A stretch of DNA of 64,000 nt from the NCBI GenBank assembly GCA_027587225.1, contig JAPDDQ010000026.1:1-64000 (forward strand), in the 5' to 3' direction. The translations under genes and the position numbers were made by a program. This document shows positions 40,764 through 49,343 of this stretch, in pieces. A model generated the notes under the pieces. The model ran no database searches. It saw only the letters and a list, made by a program, of their open reading frames with translations, and was not told the origin of the DNA. Source of the stretch: Solirubrobacter taibaiensis (GTDB lineage Bacteria; Actinomycetota; Thermoleophilia; Solirubrobacterales; Solirubrobacteraceae). Numbering within the stretch: the first letter of the stretch is position 1; each line of letters begins with the position of its first letter.

Positions 40764-42045
40764 GGGCGAGCTCCGCGAAGTGATCGCCCCGCGCAGCGAA
40801 GTTCTTGTGCGTGTTGAAGCTCGGCGCGGCGGGGGAGAGCAGCACGACCGTCCCCGGCACCGACAGCTCGCGAGCGTACGCAACGGCGGCCGGCAGGTCG
40901 GCCACGACCTTCGCCCGGTCGGGCGCCACTCCCGCGGCGCGCGCGGCGTCCACGAGGCGGGCGCCGGTGTCGGGCAGCCCGAGCACGACCGCGTCACGGG
41001 CGGCCAGCGCGACGCCGAGCGCCGCGTAGTCCTGCTCGCGGTCGAACCCGCCACCGATGAGGACGATGTCCGCGTCCGGGAAGCTCTCGATCGCGAACTT
41101 CGCGGCCTCCGGTTCGGTGGAGATGCTGTCGTCGACCCAGCGCACGCCGTCGGCGGCGTGGACGATCTGCAGCCGGTGGTCGAGCCCGACGAAGTCGGAC
41201 AGCCCGCCGGGCACGAACGGGACCCCGACGGCGTCGAGCGCGGTCAGCGCCCCACACACGTTCAGTGCGTTGTGGCGGCCGATCAGCGGCAGGTCGGAGA
41301 CGACTTCGTCGCCACGCGCGACGGCGCCGTCGCCGACGACGTGCCAGCCCGGGGCGACCCCGAACGTCAGCACGTCCTCCGTGCCGCGCGGCGCGGCCAT
41401 CACCTCCGGAGCCGTCGCGTTCAGGACACAGCGTTTGACCCCCGGCAGCGTGAGCAGCCGCAGCTTGTCGCGGCGGTAGACCTCGACCGACCCGTGCCAG
41501 GGCAGATGCTCCGTGTACACGTTGGACACGAGCGCGACCTCCGGCCCGTTCTCCAGGTCGGCGATCTGATAGCTGGAGAGCTCGATCACGGCGAGCGTGT
41601 CGTCGCCCAGCAGGTCCAGCGCGGGCACGCCGATGTTCCCGCCCAGCCGCACCGGCACTCCGGCCTTCGCGATCAGGTGCGCGATCAGCTTCGACGTCGT
41701 CGACTTGCCCTTCGTCGCCGTCACCCCGATCACGTCGCGCCCCTCACGCTCGCCCATCCACAGCGCGGTCGGCGTCGTGGTGGTGAGGCCCTGCAGCTCC
41801 GGGCGGTAGATCGAGACGCCGGGCGAGCGGACCACCACGTCACAGTCGCGCAACGCCTCAGCGCCGGACGCGTCCACGACGCGGGCGCCGTCGGTCAGCT
41901 CCGGCGCGTCGGCCGGTTCCTCCAGCACGACGGTCGTGATCCGCGCGCGCGGCAGCTTTTCCGCCACGTGTCGCGCGAACGAGCGCGTCTCGAGTCCGGC
42001 GCCCCAGACGCCGATGCGCAGGCCGTCAAGCGCCGAGAAGCGCAT
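40753..42045 (-). CDS. murD2: MurD2-type UDP-MurNAc-L-Ala L-glutamate ligase
   Basis: A 430-aa Mur ligase. The ATP loop is GVTATKGKSTTSKLIAH, then VIELSSYQIADLENGPEVAL, SNVYTEHLPWHGSVEVYRRDK and the C-terminal WVDDSISTEPEAAKFAI and LIGGGFDREQDYAAL, all Mur ligase signatures. In standard MurD the added residue is D-Glu. Because it is next to murL, which epimerises the attached glutamate, it is best read as the MurD2 form that attaches L-Glu. The 5' end overlaps murL by 20 bases. A normal MurD cannot be ruled out from sequence alone. Confidence 0.85.
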   Translation of the reverse strand: MRFSALDGLRIGVWGAGLETRSFARHVAEKLPRARITTVVLEEPADAPELTDGARVVDASGAEALRDCDVVVRSPGVSIYRPELQGLTTTTPTALWMGEREGRDVIGVTATKGKSTTSKLIAHLIAKAGVPVRLGGNIGVPALDLLGDDTLAVIELSSYQIADLENGPEVALVSNVYTEHLPWHGSVEVYRRDKLRLLTLPGVKRCVLNATAPEVMAAPRGTEDVLTFGVAPGWHVVGDGAVARGDEVVSDLPLIGRHNALNVCGALTALDAVGVPFVPGGLSDFVGLDHRLQIVHAADGVRWVDDSISTEPEAAKFAIESFPDADIVLIGGGFDREQDYAALGVALAARDAVVLGLPDTGARLVDAARAAGVAPDRAKVVADLPAAVAYARELSVPGTVVLLSPAAPSFNTHKNFAARGDHFAELARAA

Positions 42046-43345
42046 GCACGTCGTCGATCAGCTCGGGCGGGACGGAGTGCTCGTCGCTGAGCGCCAGGAC
42101 CGCGGCGACGTCCACGTCGCGCGCCGCCAGGACGTCGGCGACGAGGCGGGCCACGACGGGCCGGTCCCGCCAGCGCTCGTCAGCCGCGAGCAGGCTGATG
42201 GCCGCGAGGCACTCCTCCTCCTCACCCACGCACTCGAACGGCTTGTGCCCGCCGGTCGCGGTCAGCAACGCGAAGCCCTCGTACTGGTCGAGGTCGTCCA
42301 GCATCGGCTTGTGGAAGATCCCGCGCATCGCCTCGGGGTCCAGGTACGGCGCCAGGACCAGGAACACGAACCGGCACTTCGGGCAGTTCGCGCACCAGGA
42401 CGTCGCGCGCAGCGCCGGGTCGAGCCGGAAGATCGTGTTGCAGCTCGTGAACGCGCTGTGGTACTGGCTCAGCCGCGCGAACGTGCGCGCGATCCCGAGC
42501 TCCGAGGCGGGGCGCAGCAACGAGAAGACATTCACCGGCGAACCGGTCTCTTCCACCGCGCCGCGTAGCAACGCCTCGGCCCGGGCGCTCTTGGAGAACT
42601 GGTGGTTGACCTCGATGCCGTCGTAGACGACGTTCCCGGCCGATGCGCTGCGCTCGTTGGCGAGCGTCACCGCGTCGTAGCCGTTCAGCGCGGCGGTCAG
42701 CAGCGCCACGCAGGAGACGATGGCCGTGATCGGGACGTGCCCGTTGAGCGCGCCGCTGCGGTTGAGCTCGCCCAACAGCTCGAGCGGCAGCCGCCGCTGC
42801 GCGACCTGCAGCTCCAGTCCCGCCACCGCCGCCGTGCGCTGCATCGCCGGGTTGTCGCGCACCGAGAACAGCGTGAAGTCCAGCCCGGAGCGGCGCACGA
42901 TCTCCAGCGCCACGATCGAGTCCTTGCCGCCCCCGACCGGGACCAGCACGCGCTCGAGCGCCTGCGGCGTCGCGGCGCGGGCCTCCCCGTCGCGCGGGAA
43001 CACCGGCCGCGGCAGCGCGGGCAGCGCGTTGACGACCGCGAACTCGCCCAGCCCTTCCGAGTACAGCGCCTCCAGGAAGTCGGCGGCGGCCGGACCGGGG
43101 TGCGCGCCCTCGCACACCACCGTGGGTGGCGCGGCGGTCTTGTAGTACGAGACGCCCGCGACCCAGTGGAGGAGGTCCAGGATCGGCTCCACCGCGGCCA
43201 GGTCCGCGCCTTCCGGGATCGGGACCTCGAGCTCCTCGACGAACTCGTACTCGTCGTCGAGCGCGTAGTGCAGGCGAACCGTGCCATCAGGGGACAGCGA
43301 GCGCTCGGTGAAGCGGAACGTGCGGTATTTCGAGGGGTCGAACAA
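42026..43345 (-). CDS. murL: UDP-MurNAc-L-Ala-L-Glu epimerase (MurL)
   Basis: A 439-aa protein matching the MurL family: KYRTFRFTERSLSPDGTVRLHYALDDEYEF, GVSYYKTAAPP, GLGEFAVVNALP, the nucleotide loop VPVGGGKDSIVALEIV, LANERSASAGNVVYDGIEVN, and a Cys pair in TSWCANCPKCRF. MurL uses ATP to convert UDP-MurNAc-L-Ala-L-Glu to the D-Glu form, replacing glutamate racemase as the source of D-Glu in peptidoglycan. It starts on a TTG at 43345 and overlaps murD2. The first gene of the murL-murD2-pgeF operon, divergent from the MFS gene across about 195 bases. Confidence 0.88.
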   Translation of the reverse strand: MFDPSKYRTFRFTERSLSPDGTVRLHYALDDEYEFVEELEVPIPEGADLAAVEPILDLLHWVAGVSYYKTAAPPTVVCEGAHPGPAAADFLEALYSEGLGEFAVVNALPALPRPVFPRDGEARAATPQALERVLVPVGGGKDSIVALEIVRRSGLDFTLFSVRDNPAMQRTAAVAGLELQVAQRRLPLELLGELNRSGALNGHVPITAIVSCVALLTAALNGYDAVTLANERSASAGNVVYDGIEVNHQFSKSARAEALLRGAVEETGSPVNVFSLLRPASELGIARTFARLSQYHSAFTSCNTIFRLDPALRATSWCANCPKCRFVFLVLAPYLDPEAMRGIFHKPMLDDLDQYEGFALLTATGGHKPFECVGEEEECLAAISLLAADERWRDRPVVARLVADVLAARDVDVAAVLALSDEHSVPPELIDDVHALLGA

Positions 43346-43540
43346 GCCGCGGTTGAGGTTATCGGCGCCCTCGGGCGGCGTCGGCGCGTGGCACCGCCTA
43401 CCATCGGCGTGACGTGCTCTTTCGCTTCCGCTTGACGCCGCCGTAGTGGCGATCTGCGTGGTGCCCGCAACGGCGCCGCGTAGTCCCCACTCGTTCGTGT
43501 CGTCATTCAGCCGCCATCGGTGGCGGGTCAGGGGCGCGGA

Positions 43541-44734
43541 ATGTCTTCGTCGTATCGCGCGGTCTTCGCGCTCCCGGGAGCGCGGTCACTCGCGCTGTCA
43601 TGCGGGCTCGGCTGGTTGTCGTTCGCCAGCTACGGGCTTGCGCTCGTACTTGCGCTTGAGGCGGCCACCGGGTCGTTCGCGGTCGCCGGCGGCGCTGTAG
43701 CGGCGTTCTCGGCCGCGTCGGCGTTGCTCGCGCCGGCGCGCGGGCGGCTGGTGGACCGGCGTGGGGCACGCGCGCTGCCGTGGTTCGCCGCCGTCCATGC
43801 GCTTGCCTCGGAGCTCGTCGTGCTGGGCTGCATGGCGTCGCTCCACCCCGTGCTCCTGCTCGCCGCAGCCGGAGCGGCTGGTGCGTCCGTGCCGCCGCTC
43901 ATCGCCACGGCCCGTGCCGTCTGGCCGACGATCACCGGACCCGAGCTGGCTCGGGCCGGACACGCGGTCAACGCGGCCTTGGGCGACGCCGGTCAGGTGA
44001 TCGGGCCGGCGCTGACCGGCGGCATCGCCGTCCTCGTCTCTCCGCTGGTAGCCCTCGCGGTCCTGGCGCCCGGCGTGGTGATCGGCTCGATCCTGATCGC
44101 TGCCAGAGCTCCGGACGGAGCAGGACCCGTCGTCCGCCCGGCCGAGCATCGAGTCTGGGGCGTCCTCGGCGAGAGCCCCGCGCTCCGTGCGGTCGTGCTG
44201 TGCGAGCTGCTCCTCGGCGGCTCGTTCGGGGCGCTCGATGTCGCGGCGCCAGTCGTCGCGGCCGAAGCCGGCGCAGCCGAGTTGGCCGCGATTCCCCTGG
44301 CCGCATTCGCCGTCGGCAGCGTCGCGATGTCGATCTGGTCCGGAACCGCGCGACTCGACAAGCCCGCGGCCTCGCGCTACGTCCTCGGGTGCGTCGTGGT
44401 CGCCGTCGCCTTGCTCGCGTGCCTGGTCACCACGACGCTCGCCGGTCTGACGATCGTGCTCGTGGGCGCAGGCCTCGGCTACGGCCTGCTCAACGTGGCG
44501 GTGTTCGAGCTGCTGGAGCAGATCGTGGCGCAGGACCGCGCGGTCGAAGCGTTCACCTGGCTCACCACCTGGGCCGGTGTCGGTCTCGCGGCCGGCGCGA
44601 TCGTCGCCGGGCAGCTCTCGGGCGCCGGGCCGGCGCGCACGCTCGCGAGCGTTTCGATTCCCGCCTTGCTCGCGGCCGGTGTCGCCGTAGGGGCTGGGCC
44701 TCGTCTTCTCGGTCCCGATCGACGTGCTCGGTGA
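43541..44734 (+). CDS. Major facilitator superfamily transporter
   Basis: A 397-aa membrane protein with about twelve hydrophobic segments. The loop between spans 2 and 3, PARGRLVDRRGARALPWF, is the MFS motif G-R/K-x-x-D-R-x-G-x-R. The ATG at 43541 (MSSSYRAVFALPGARSLAL) is preferred to a GTG 21 bases earlier. Transport direction and substrate cannot be read. It may be an exporter, as many short actinobacterial MFS proteins are. It lies divergent from murL, with a 195-base gap that probably holds both promoters. Confidence 0.85.
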   Translation: MSSSYRAVFALPGARSLALSCGLGWLSFASYGLALVLALEAATGSFAVAGGAVAAFSAASALLAPARGRLVDRRGARALPWFAAVHALASELVVLGCMASLHPVLLLAAAGAAGASVPPLIATARAVWPTITGPELARAGHAVNAALGDAGQVIGPALTGGIAVLVSPLVALAVLAPGVVIGSILIAARAPDGAGPVVRPAEHRVWGVLGESPALRAVVLCELLLGGSFGALDVAAPVVAAEAGAAELAAIPLAAFAVGSVAMSIWSGTARLDKPAASRYVLGCVVVAVALLACLVTTTLAGLTIVLVGAGLGYGLLNVAVFELLEQIVAQDRAVEAFTWLTTWAGVGLAAGAIVAGQLSGAGPARTLASVSIPALLAAGVAVGAGPRLLGPDRRAR

Positions 44735-44809
44735 CGTTGCCGGGCTCGGAAGCCGTTGATAAGAAGATTCTCATTCAGGCGTCGAGCTGCGGGCGCCGAC
44801 CTGTGGGGT

Positions 44810-45166
44810 GTGGAGCTCTCAGACACGACGCAGCAAGCCCTCGGCGCCGCCCTCCGCGGTGCGCAGGCGCGCCACCAGGCCCTCGCCGGCAACATCGCGA
44901 ATGCCACCACTCCCGGCTACGTCCGCCAGGACGTCGAATTCCACGCTGCGCTGCAGACCGCGCTCGCCGCTGGACGCAAGCCTTCGGAGATCGCCTTCAC
45001 GCCGAGTCCTGACGCTGCGGCAGGAGCGGTCCGCGCCGACGGCGGCACGATCGACATCGACGCCGAGTCGGCGAAGCTGGCGGCCAACGCGCTGGAGTAC
45101 CAGGCGATCGTCGCCGTCAAGGAAGCCCGTGGGGCCGCCATGAAGGCCGCCCTCGGATTGGGGTAG
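44810..45166 (+). CDS. flgB: Flagellar basal-body rod protein FlgB (isolated gene)
   Basis: A 118-aa protein with the flagellar rod signature ARHQALAGNIANATTPGYVR near the N-terminus and the coiled end ANALEYQAIVAVKEARGAAMK, which together are diagnostic of FlgB. FlgB forms the proximal rod that crosses the periplasmic space. The GTG at 44810 gives the usual N-terminus; the frame extends upstream to a TTG at 44756 with unlike sequence. It stands alone: flgC, fliE and fliF, normally adjacent, are not in the window, so the gene is displaced or a second copy. Confidence 0.85.
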   Translation: MELSDTTQQALGAALRGAQARHQALAGNIANATTPGYVRQDVEFHAALQTALAAGRKPSEIAFTPSPDAAAGAVRADGGTIDIDAESAKLAANALEYQAIVAVKEARGAAMKAALGLG

Positions 45167-45195
45167 AGCTCGCGCGAGCACGGTCAGCATCGCCG

Positions 45196-45201
45196 TACAG
45201 T
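45196..45201 (+). promoter_or_regulatory. -10-like box before the 823-aa gene
   Basis: TACAGT, 8 bases before the GTG at 45210, another leaderless-type arrangement. No Shine-Dalgarno is visible before this start. Confidence 0.4.
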
Positions 45202-45209
45202 CCGAGCCC

Positions 45210-47681
45210 GTGACCGCTGACCCGCTGCTGCACGCGATCATCGCCGGCGACGCGCGCGCGGTCGTCGAGGCGCTGCGCGGCGTGCCCGAGAGCGGGCGGC
45301 GTGAGCGGGCGGCGGCGCTGCTGGCGCTCGCGGACGCGACGGACAACCCGCTCCGGCTCATCGACGGCAACGGAGACCCGCAGCCGATCGCGACCGACGA
45401 CGGCGCGACGTGGCAGCGCGCAGCCGCGCAGCGACGGGCGCTCGAGGTCGCCCTCGCCGGCACCGCTTCGCTGCCCGAGCAACGCGCGCTCGACGACTTC
45501 TTCCCGGCGTTCCTCGACGTGCAGCGCGCGGCACAGGCGATGCTGGACCGAGATCCCCCCTGGCTGGGCGAGTGGGCGCAGTGGCAGTTGAAGGCCGAGG
45601 GGCCCGAGGGGCGCTGGCCGCTGGTCCGCGTGCAGGTGCGCGCGGGGTTGATCGAGCGTCCGCCCGACGATCTCGATCAACTGCTCGGCACGTTCCGGCT
45701 GGACGCGCGGGAACTGCTCGAGGACGACCCGGACCTCGACGTCTGGGCGCTGTTGAAGCATCACGACGGCAAAGAGAGCCTGCGCTCCGCACAGGACCGC
45801 GGCGCGCACTGGCGGGAGGCGTTGATCGCGCGCCTCGACCGCGAGCGGCTGATCGACGCGGCGCTCGACGCGCTCGGTAGCGACCTGAGCGCGCATCGCG
45901 CCGCGTTCTACACCGGCTTGTGGCGAGCGCTCGACGTGGCCGAGCATGAGCGGGCCGCCCGCCACGAGCGGCTTCGCGGGCTGCTCGGCGCGGCCGCGCC
46001 GAATGTCGTCGGCTTCGCGGTCGACGAGCTGCTGCGCGACGAACGCGCGGTGCCGGCGCACGAGTTGGCGGCGGCGGTGTCGGCGCGCGCGAAGAAGACG
46101 GTCCGCGGCGCGCTCAGGTTGCTCGACCGCGCGCCGGACGCCGCCACCGCGGCGATCGCGCTCGGTCACCCTGACGCCGCGATCCAGGGCGAGACGCTCG
46201 ACCGGATCGAGCGCTGGGGACCGGACCGTGACGTGTTGGCGCGCCACGTCGACGCGCTCGCGGCCACGCAGCGACCACGGGCGCAAGCCCTGCTCGGCAG
46301 ACGAGTCCCGGACGCGCCCGACGCGGTGCCGGAGGTCGACGTCGACGCGATCGCACCGGACATTCGACGCGCGCTCCGCTTTGGCGGCGGCGTGCCCCGC
46401 GCACCCGTCGCGGCCGAGCCGGTCCTTGGAGCACCGATCACGCCGATCGGCTCGCTCGAGGAGCTGGCAGCAGAGCTGGCCGCGGTCTTGCACGAGCCAT
46501 GGCTCGGGGACGAGCGCCTGCTCGACGGCGTCCTGCGCCACTGTGATCAGCCGTTCCAGGGTCCGCTGCAACCGCTGGTCGAGCGTCTGCTGGACCTGGA
46601 CCGCTGGTTCTACTCGCCGGTGACCGTCGCGGCGTGCTGGCTCACCGGCGACGTGCAGGCGCCGTCGGAGCACGCAAGCGCGTGGGAGCTGCGGCTCTTC
46701 GAGGCCGTGCAGCGTGCCGCTCGGGGCCAGGCGCGACCGCTCCTCTCGTTGCCGACGCACGCGGGTGGCTGGATCGAGTCGCGCGTGTTCGTGCGGCGGC
46801 TGCACGATGATCCCGACGAGCTCGACCTTGCCCAGGCGCTGCTGCGACTCGCGCCGGACGGACGGGAGCACGCGGTCAAGTCGGTGCGACCTCGCAAGGC
46901 CGCCGCCGAGGCGGCCAGAGCGGCACTTGCCCCGAACGCCTACACCGTCCGCGTCGTGTACGCGGACGGCAGCCCGGAGGTGACCGTCGACGGGCCGCGG
47001 ACGCGTCACCCGGGACCGCTGCGGGAAGCGCTGGACCCGGACGCGCATCACTGGCTGAGCACGTTCCCGGACTGGTCGTTGTGGCCGCAGCGTCGCGACA
47101 TCGCGTGCGCGATCGCGCTCCGGCACCTCGTCGGCAACCTCGACACCGGCAGCGGCCGCGACACCGGCGTCGCGCTCCTGCTCGAAACGCTGCTCGACCA
47201 GTCGCTCCCGCCGCTCGCGCTGCGCCTGCTCATCCAGGCGCTCGGCTCGGCCTACACCCGCGAGCACCTGGCGGCCACGGACCTGCTGATCGCCGGGATC
47301 GCCGACGGTCGAATCGACGCGGCGACACTCCCGCTCGACGACCTCGGCCTGCTCAAACCCAACCGCCTCGCCGCGCGACTGCAGAGCGTCGCGGACGCCG
47401 GCCCGCTGCAGCGCATCGTCGTGCGCGACTTCCTCGACGCCGCCATCCCGCTCGTCCCCAAGCGCGCCAAGCCACTGACCACACTCCACGACGAGCTACG
47501 CGCCCAGACCCACGCCGCCACCCCATCGGACGAAGCGCGGCTCGCTCTCGCCGCCCGCGTCCGCAGAGCGGAGCGCTGGACGCAAAGGCTCGCCGGGGCT
47601 CGCCGGTCAGCGCAGGACGGAGAGGTTCTCGCGGAGGTGCTCGATGTTCAGCGTGCCGGGGATGGGCAGGACATTGGGTGA
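45210..47681 (+). CDS. DUF6493-like unknown protein (823 aa)
   Basis: A long helical, HEAT-like protein. Segments such as DVWALLKHHDGKESLRSAQD, RAARHERLRGLLG, LLSLPTHAGGWIESRVFVRRL and DLAQALLRLAPDGREHAV are of the kind I associate with DUF6493 proteins; in streptomycetes these often sit next to SWIM zinc-finger and MoxR/VWA genes, which are absent here. The match is from memory and tentative. The last 25 residues are read from DNA that is antisense to the end of the convergent reductase gene (75-base overlap), so this tail may be accidental extension after loss of an earlier stop. Confidence 0.6.
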   Translation: MTADPLLHAIIAGDARAVVEALRGVPESGRRERAAALLALADATDNPLRLIDGNGDPQPIATDDGATWQRAAAQRRALEVALAGTASLPEQRALDDFFPAFLDVQRAAQAMLDRDPPWLGEWAQWQLKAEGPEGRWPLVRVQVRAGLIERPPDDLDQLLGTFRLDARELLEDDPDLDVWALLKHHDGKESLRSAQDRGAHWREALIARLDRERLIDAALDALGSDLSAHRAAFYTGLWRALDVAEHERAARHERLRGLLGAAAPNVVGFAVDELLRDERAVPAHELAAAVSARAKKTVRGALRLLDRAPDAATAAIALGHPDAAIQGETLDRIERWGPDRDVLARHVDALAATQRPRAQALLGRRVPDAPDAVPEVDVDAIAPDIRRALRFGGGVPRAPVAAEPVLGAPITPIGSLEELAAELAAVLHEPWLGDERLLDGVLRHCDQPFQGPLQPLVERLLDLDRWFYSPVTVAACWLTGDVQAPSEHASAWELRLFEAVQRAARGQARPLLSLPTHAGGWIESRVFVRRLHDDPDELDLAQALLRLAPDGREHAVKSVRPRKAAAEAARAALAPNAYTVRVVYADGSPEVTVDGPRTRHPGPLREALDPDAHHWLSTFPDWSLWPQRRDIACAIALRHLVGNLDTGSGRDTGVALLLETLLDQSLPPLALRLLIQALGSAYTREHLAATDLLIAGIADGRIDAATLPLDDLGLLKPNRLAARLQSVADAGPLQRIVVRDFLDAAIPLVPKRAKPLTTLHDELRAQTHAATPSDEARLALAARVRRAERWTQRLAGARRSAQDGEVLAEVLDVQRAGDGQDIG

Positions 47682-48278
47682 ACGGTCGAGCAGCCAGCGG
47701 AGCTTGTCGGCGTTGGTCCCGTCGCCGCCCTTGAGGGGGTAGAACGGGACGAAGACGGTGCCCTCGGCGGCAAGCTGGTCGATCAGGTCGTCGTCCCCGC
47801 GCTCGGCCTGGTTGTAGTGGTTCTGGACGGCGGCGATGTCGACGATGCCGCGGGCGAGCTCGATCTGCTCGCGGGTGGCGTTGGAGATGCCGACGTGGCG
47901 GATGTTGCCCTTCTCGACGTGCTCCTTGATGGCGCCGAAGCTGTCCTCGAGCGGCGTGCCGGCGTGGATCCTGTGCAGGTAGTAGAGGCCGATGGTGTCG
48001 GTGTTCAGGGCCTTCAGCGACTGCTCGATCTCGGCGTGCAGGTTCTCGGGCGAGCCGTCGTTCCATCCGCCCTTGGTGGCGACGAGCACGTCGTCGGGCA
48101 CGCCGGCCGCGCCGATCGCCTGCTCGCTCGCGCCGCCCTGGTACAGGCGCGCGGTGTCGATGTGGCGGACGCCGGCGTCGATCGCGGCGCGGATGAAGTC
48201 GGTGCGCTCGGGGGTGAGGCGGTTGGTGCCGAGGCCGATGCGCGGGACCTCGACGCCGGCGAGGCGAAGATTGTTCAC
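47607..48278 (-). CDS. Aldo/keto reductase, MarR-regulated
   Basis: A 223-aa aldo/keto reductase, short for the family because the C-terminus ends soon after the cofactor loop. Tetrad residues: Asp and Tyr in HIDTARLYQGGASE, Lys in VLVATKGGW, His in IGLYYLHRIHAG. The end SPNVLPIPGTLNIEHL is the NADPH-binding segment. The GTG at 48278 has TACGGT 6 bases upstream (48285-48290) and no ribosome site, so the message is probably leaderless. An ATG at 48302 is the alternative. It lies divergent from an LLM flavoprotein. Confidence 0.85.
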   Translation of the reverse strand: MNNLRLAGVEVPRIGLGTNRLTPERTDFIRAAIDAGVRHIDTARLYQGGASEQAIGAAGVPDDVLVATKGGWNDGSPENLHAEIEQSLKALNTDTIGLYYLHRIHAGTPLEDSFGAIKEHVEKGNIRHVGISNATREQIELARGIVDIAAVQNHYNQAERGDDDLIDQLAAEGTVFVPFYPLKGGDGTNADKLRWLLDRSPNVLPIPGTLNIEHLRENLSVLR

Positions 48279-48284
48279 ACAACC

Positions 48285-48290
48285 ACCGTA
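48285..48290 (-). promoter_or_regulatory. -10-like box of the aldo/keto reductase gene
   Basis: Minus-strand TACGGT, 6 bases before the GTG at 48278. It lies 25 bases from the centre of the palindrome at 48315-48330, so a regulator bound there could also control this promoter. Confidence 0.45.
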
Positions 48291-48314
48291 GCGATGGGGC
48301 AATGCGTGAAGCTA

Positions 48315-48330
48315 TCATCGAATTCGATGA
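48315..48330. promoter_or_regulatory. Perfect 16-bp palindrome, probable MarR operator
   Basis: TCATCGAATTCGATGA is its own reverse complement; three mismatched positions out, the arms match again (GAAG at 48308-48311 and CTTC at 48334-48337). It covers the ATG of the LLM gene at 48327. A bound dimer would block translation-initiation-site transcription of the LLM-marR unit and perhaps the reductase promoter. The MarR gene downstream is the obvious candidate to bind it. Confidence 0.6.
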
Positions 48331-49343
48331 CTTCTTCATCGATCTCGGTGCCGCTGTCGATCCTCGACCTCGCGCAGATCCCGGAGGGCGGTAACGCCCA
48401 GACCGCTCTTCATCGTTCGCGTGAGCTCGCGCAGCACGCGGAACGCCTCGGCTACCAGCGCTTCTGGCTGGCCGAGCACCACAACATGGCCGGAATCGCG
48501 TCCGCGGCCACCTCGGTCGCGATCGGCTTCGTCGCCGAGGGCACGAGCGCGATCCGCGTCGGCGCCGGCGGGGTGATGCTCCCGAACCACGCGCCGCTCG
48601 TGATCGCGGAGCAGTTCGGGACGCTCGAGGCGCTCTACCCGGGCCGGATCGATCTCGGGCTCGGCCGCGCGCCCGGCACCGACCAGCCGACGATGCGCGC
48701 GCTGCGCCGGGACTTCACGAGCGCGGACACGTTCCCGCAGGACGTCCAGGAGCTGCAGGCGCTGCTCGGTGACGCGGCGCCCGACCAGCACATCCAGGCC
48801 GTGCCGGGCCAGGGCTCGCACATCCCGCTGTGGATCCTCGGCTCTTCGCTGTTCGGCGCCCAGCTCGCCGCCGCGCTCGGCCTGCCGTATGCGTTCGCTT
48901 CGCACTTCGCGCCCGCCGCGCTCGTCCCGGCGATCCAGGTCTACCGCGAGCGCTTCCAGCCTTCCGCGCAGCTCGCCGAGCCGTACGTGATGCTCGCGGC
49001 CAACGTGATCATCGCCGACACCGACGAGGCGGCGCGCAAGCTCGCCACCTCCCAGCAGAAGTCGTTCATCGACGGCGCGTTCCGCCGCAAGCGCACGCTG
49101 CTGCAGCCGCCGATCGACAACATCGACGACTACTGGCACCCGCAGGAGAAGGCGCAGCTGGAGTCGATGCTGAGCTGCTCGTTCATCGGCTCGCTCGAGA
49201 CCGTGCAGGAGCAGGTGACGGGCTTCATCGGCGAGCACCAGCCGGACGAGCTGATCGTGGCCACGAGCACCTTCGACCAGCAGGCGCGACTGGAGTCGCT
49301 CGAGCGCCTCGCGAGCCTGACGGATGCCGCCGTACGCGCTTGA
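48327..49343 (+). CDS. LLM-class flavin-dependent oxidoreductase
   Basis: A 338-aa bacterial-luciferase-like protein. Signature segments are LGYQRFWLAEHHNMAGIASA, VGAGGVMLPNHAPLVIAEQFGTLEALYPGRIDLGLGRAPG and FIGSLETVQEQVTGFIGEH. This is the MsnO8/YhbW-like subgroup that uses reduced FMN. Substrate unknown. The ATG at 48327 lies within a palindrome. It overlaps the MarR gene by 20 bases, so flavoprotein and regulator are made together, and it is divergent from an aldo/keto reductase. The arrangement suggests a response to an electrophile or aromatic compound. Confidence 0.88.
   Translation: MTSSSISVPLSILDLAQIPEGGNAQTALHRSRELAQHAERLGYQRFWLAEHHNMAGIASAATSVAIGFVAEGTSAIRVGAGGVMLPNHAPLVIAEQFGTLEALYPGRIDLGLGRAPGTDQPTMRALRRDFTSADTFPQDVQELQALLGDAAPDQHIQAVPGQGSHIPLWILGSSLFGAQLAAALGLPYAFASHFAPAALVPAIQVYRERFQPSAQLAEPYVMLAANVIIADTDEAARKLATSQQKSFIDGAFRRKRTLLQPPIDNIDDYWHPQEKAQLESMLSCSFIGSLETVQEQVTGFIGEHQPDELIVATSTFDQQARLESLERLASLTDAAVRA

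Noticed and set aside
45117..47489. 790-codon minus-strand open frame over the DUF6493-like gene
   Set aside because: Arg/Glu/Val-rich shadow without motifs; the plus strand has the protein-like sequence.
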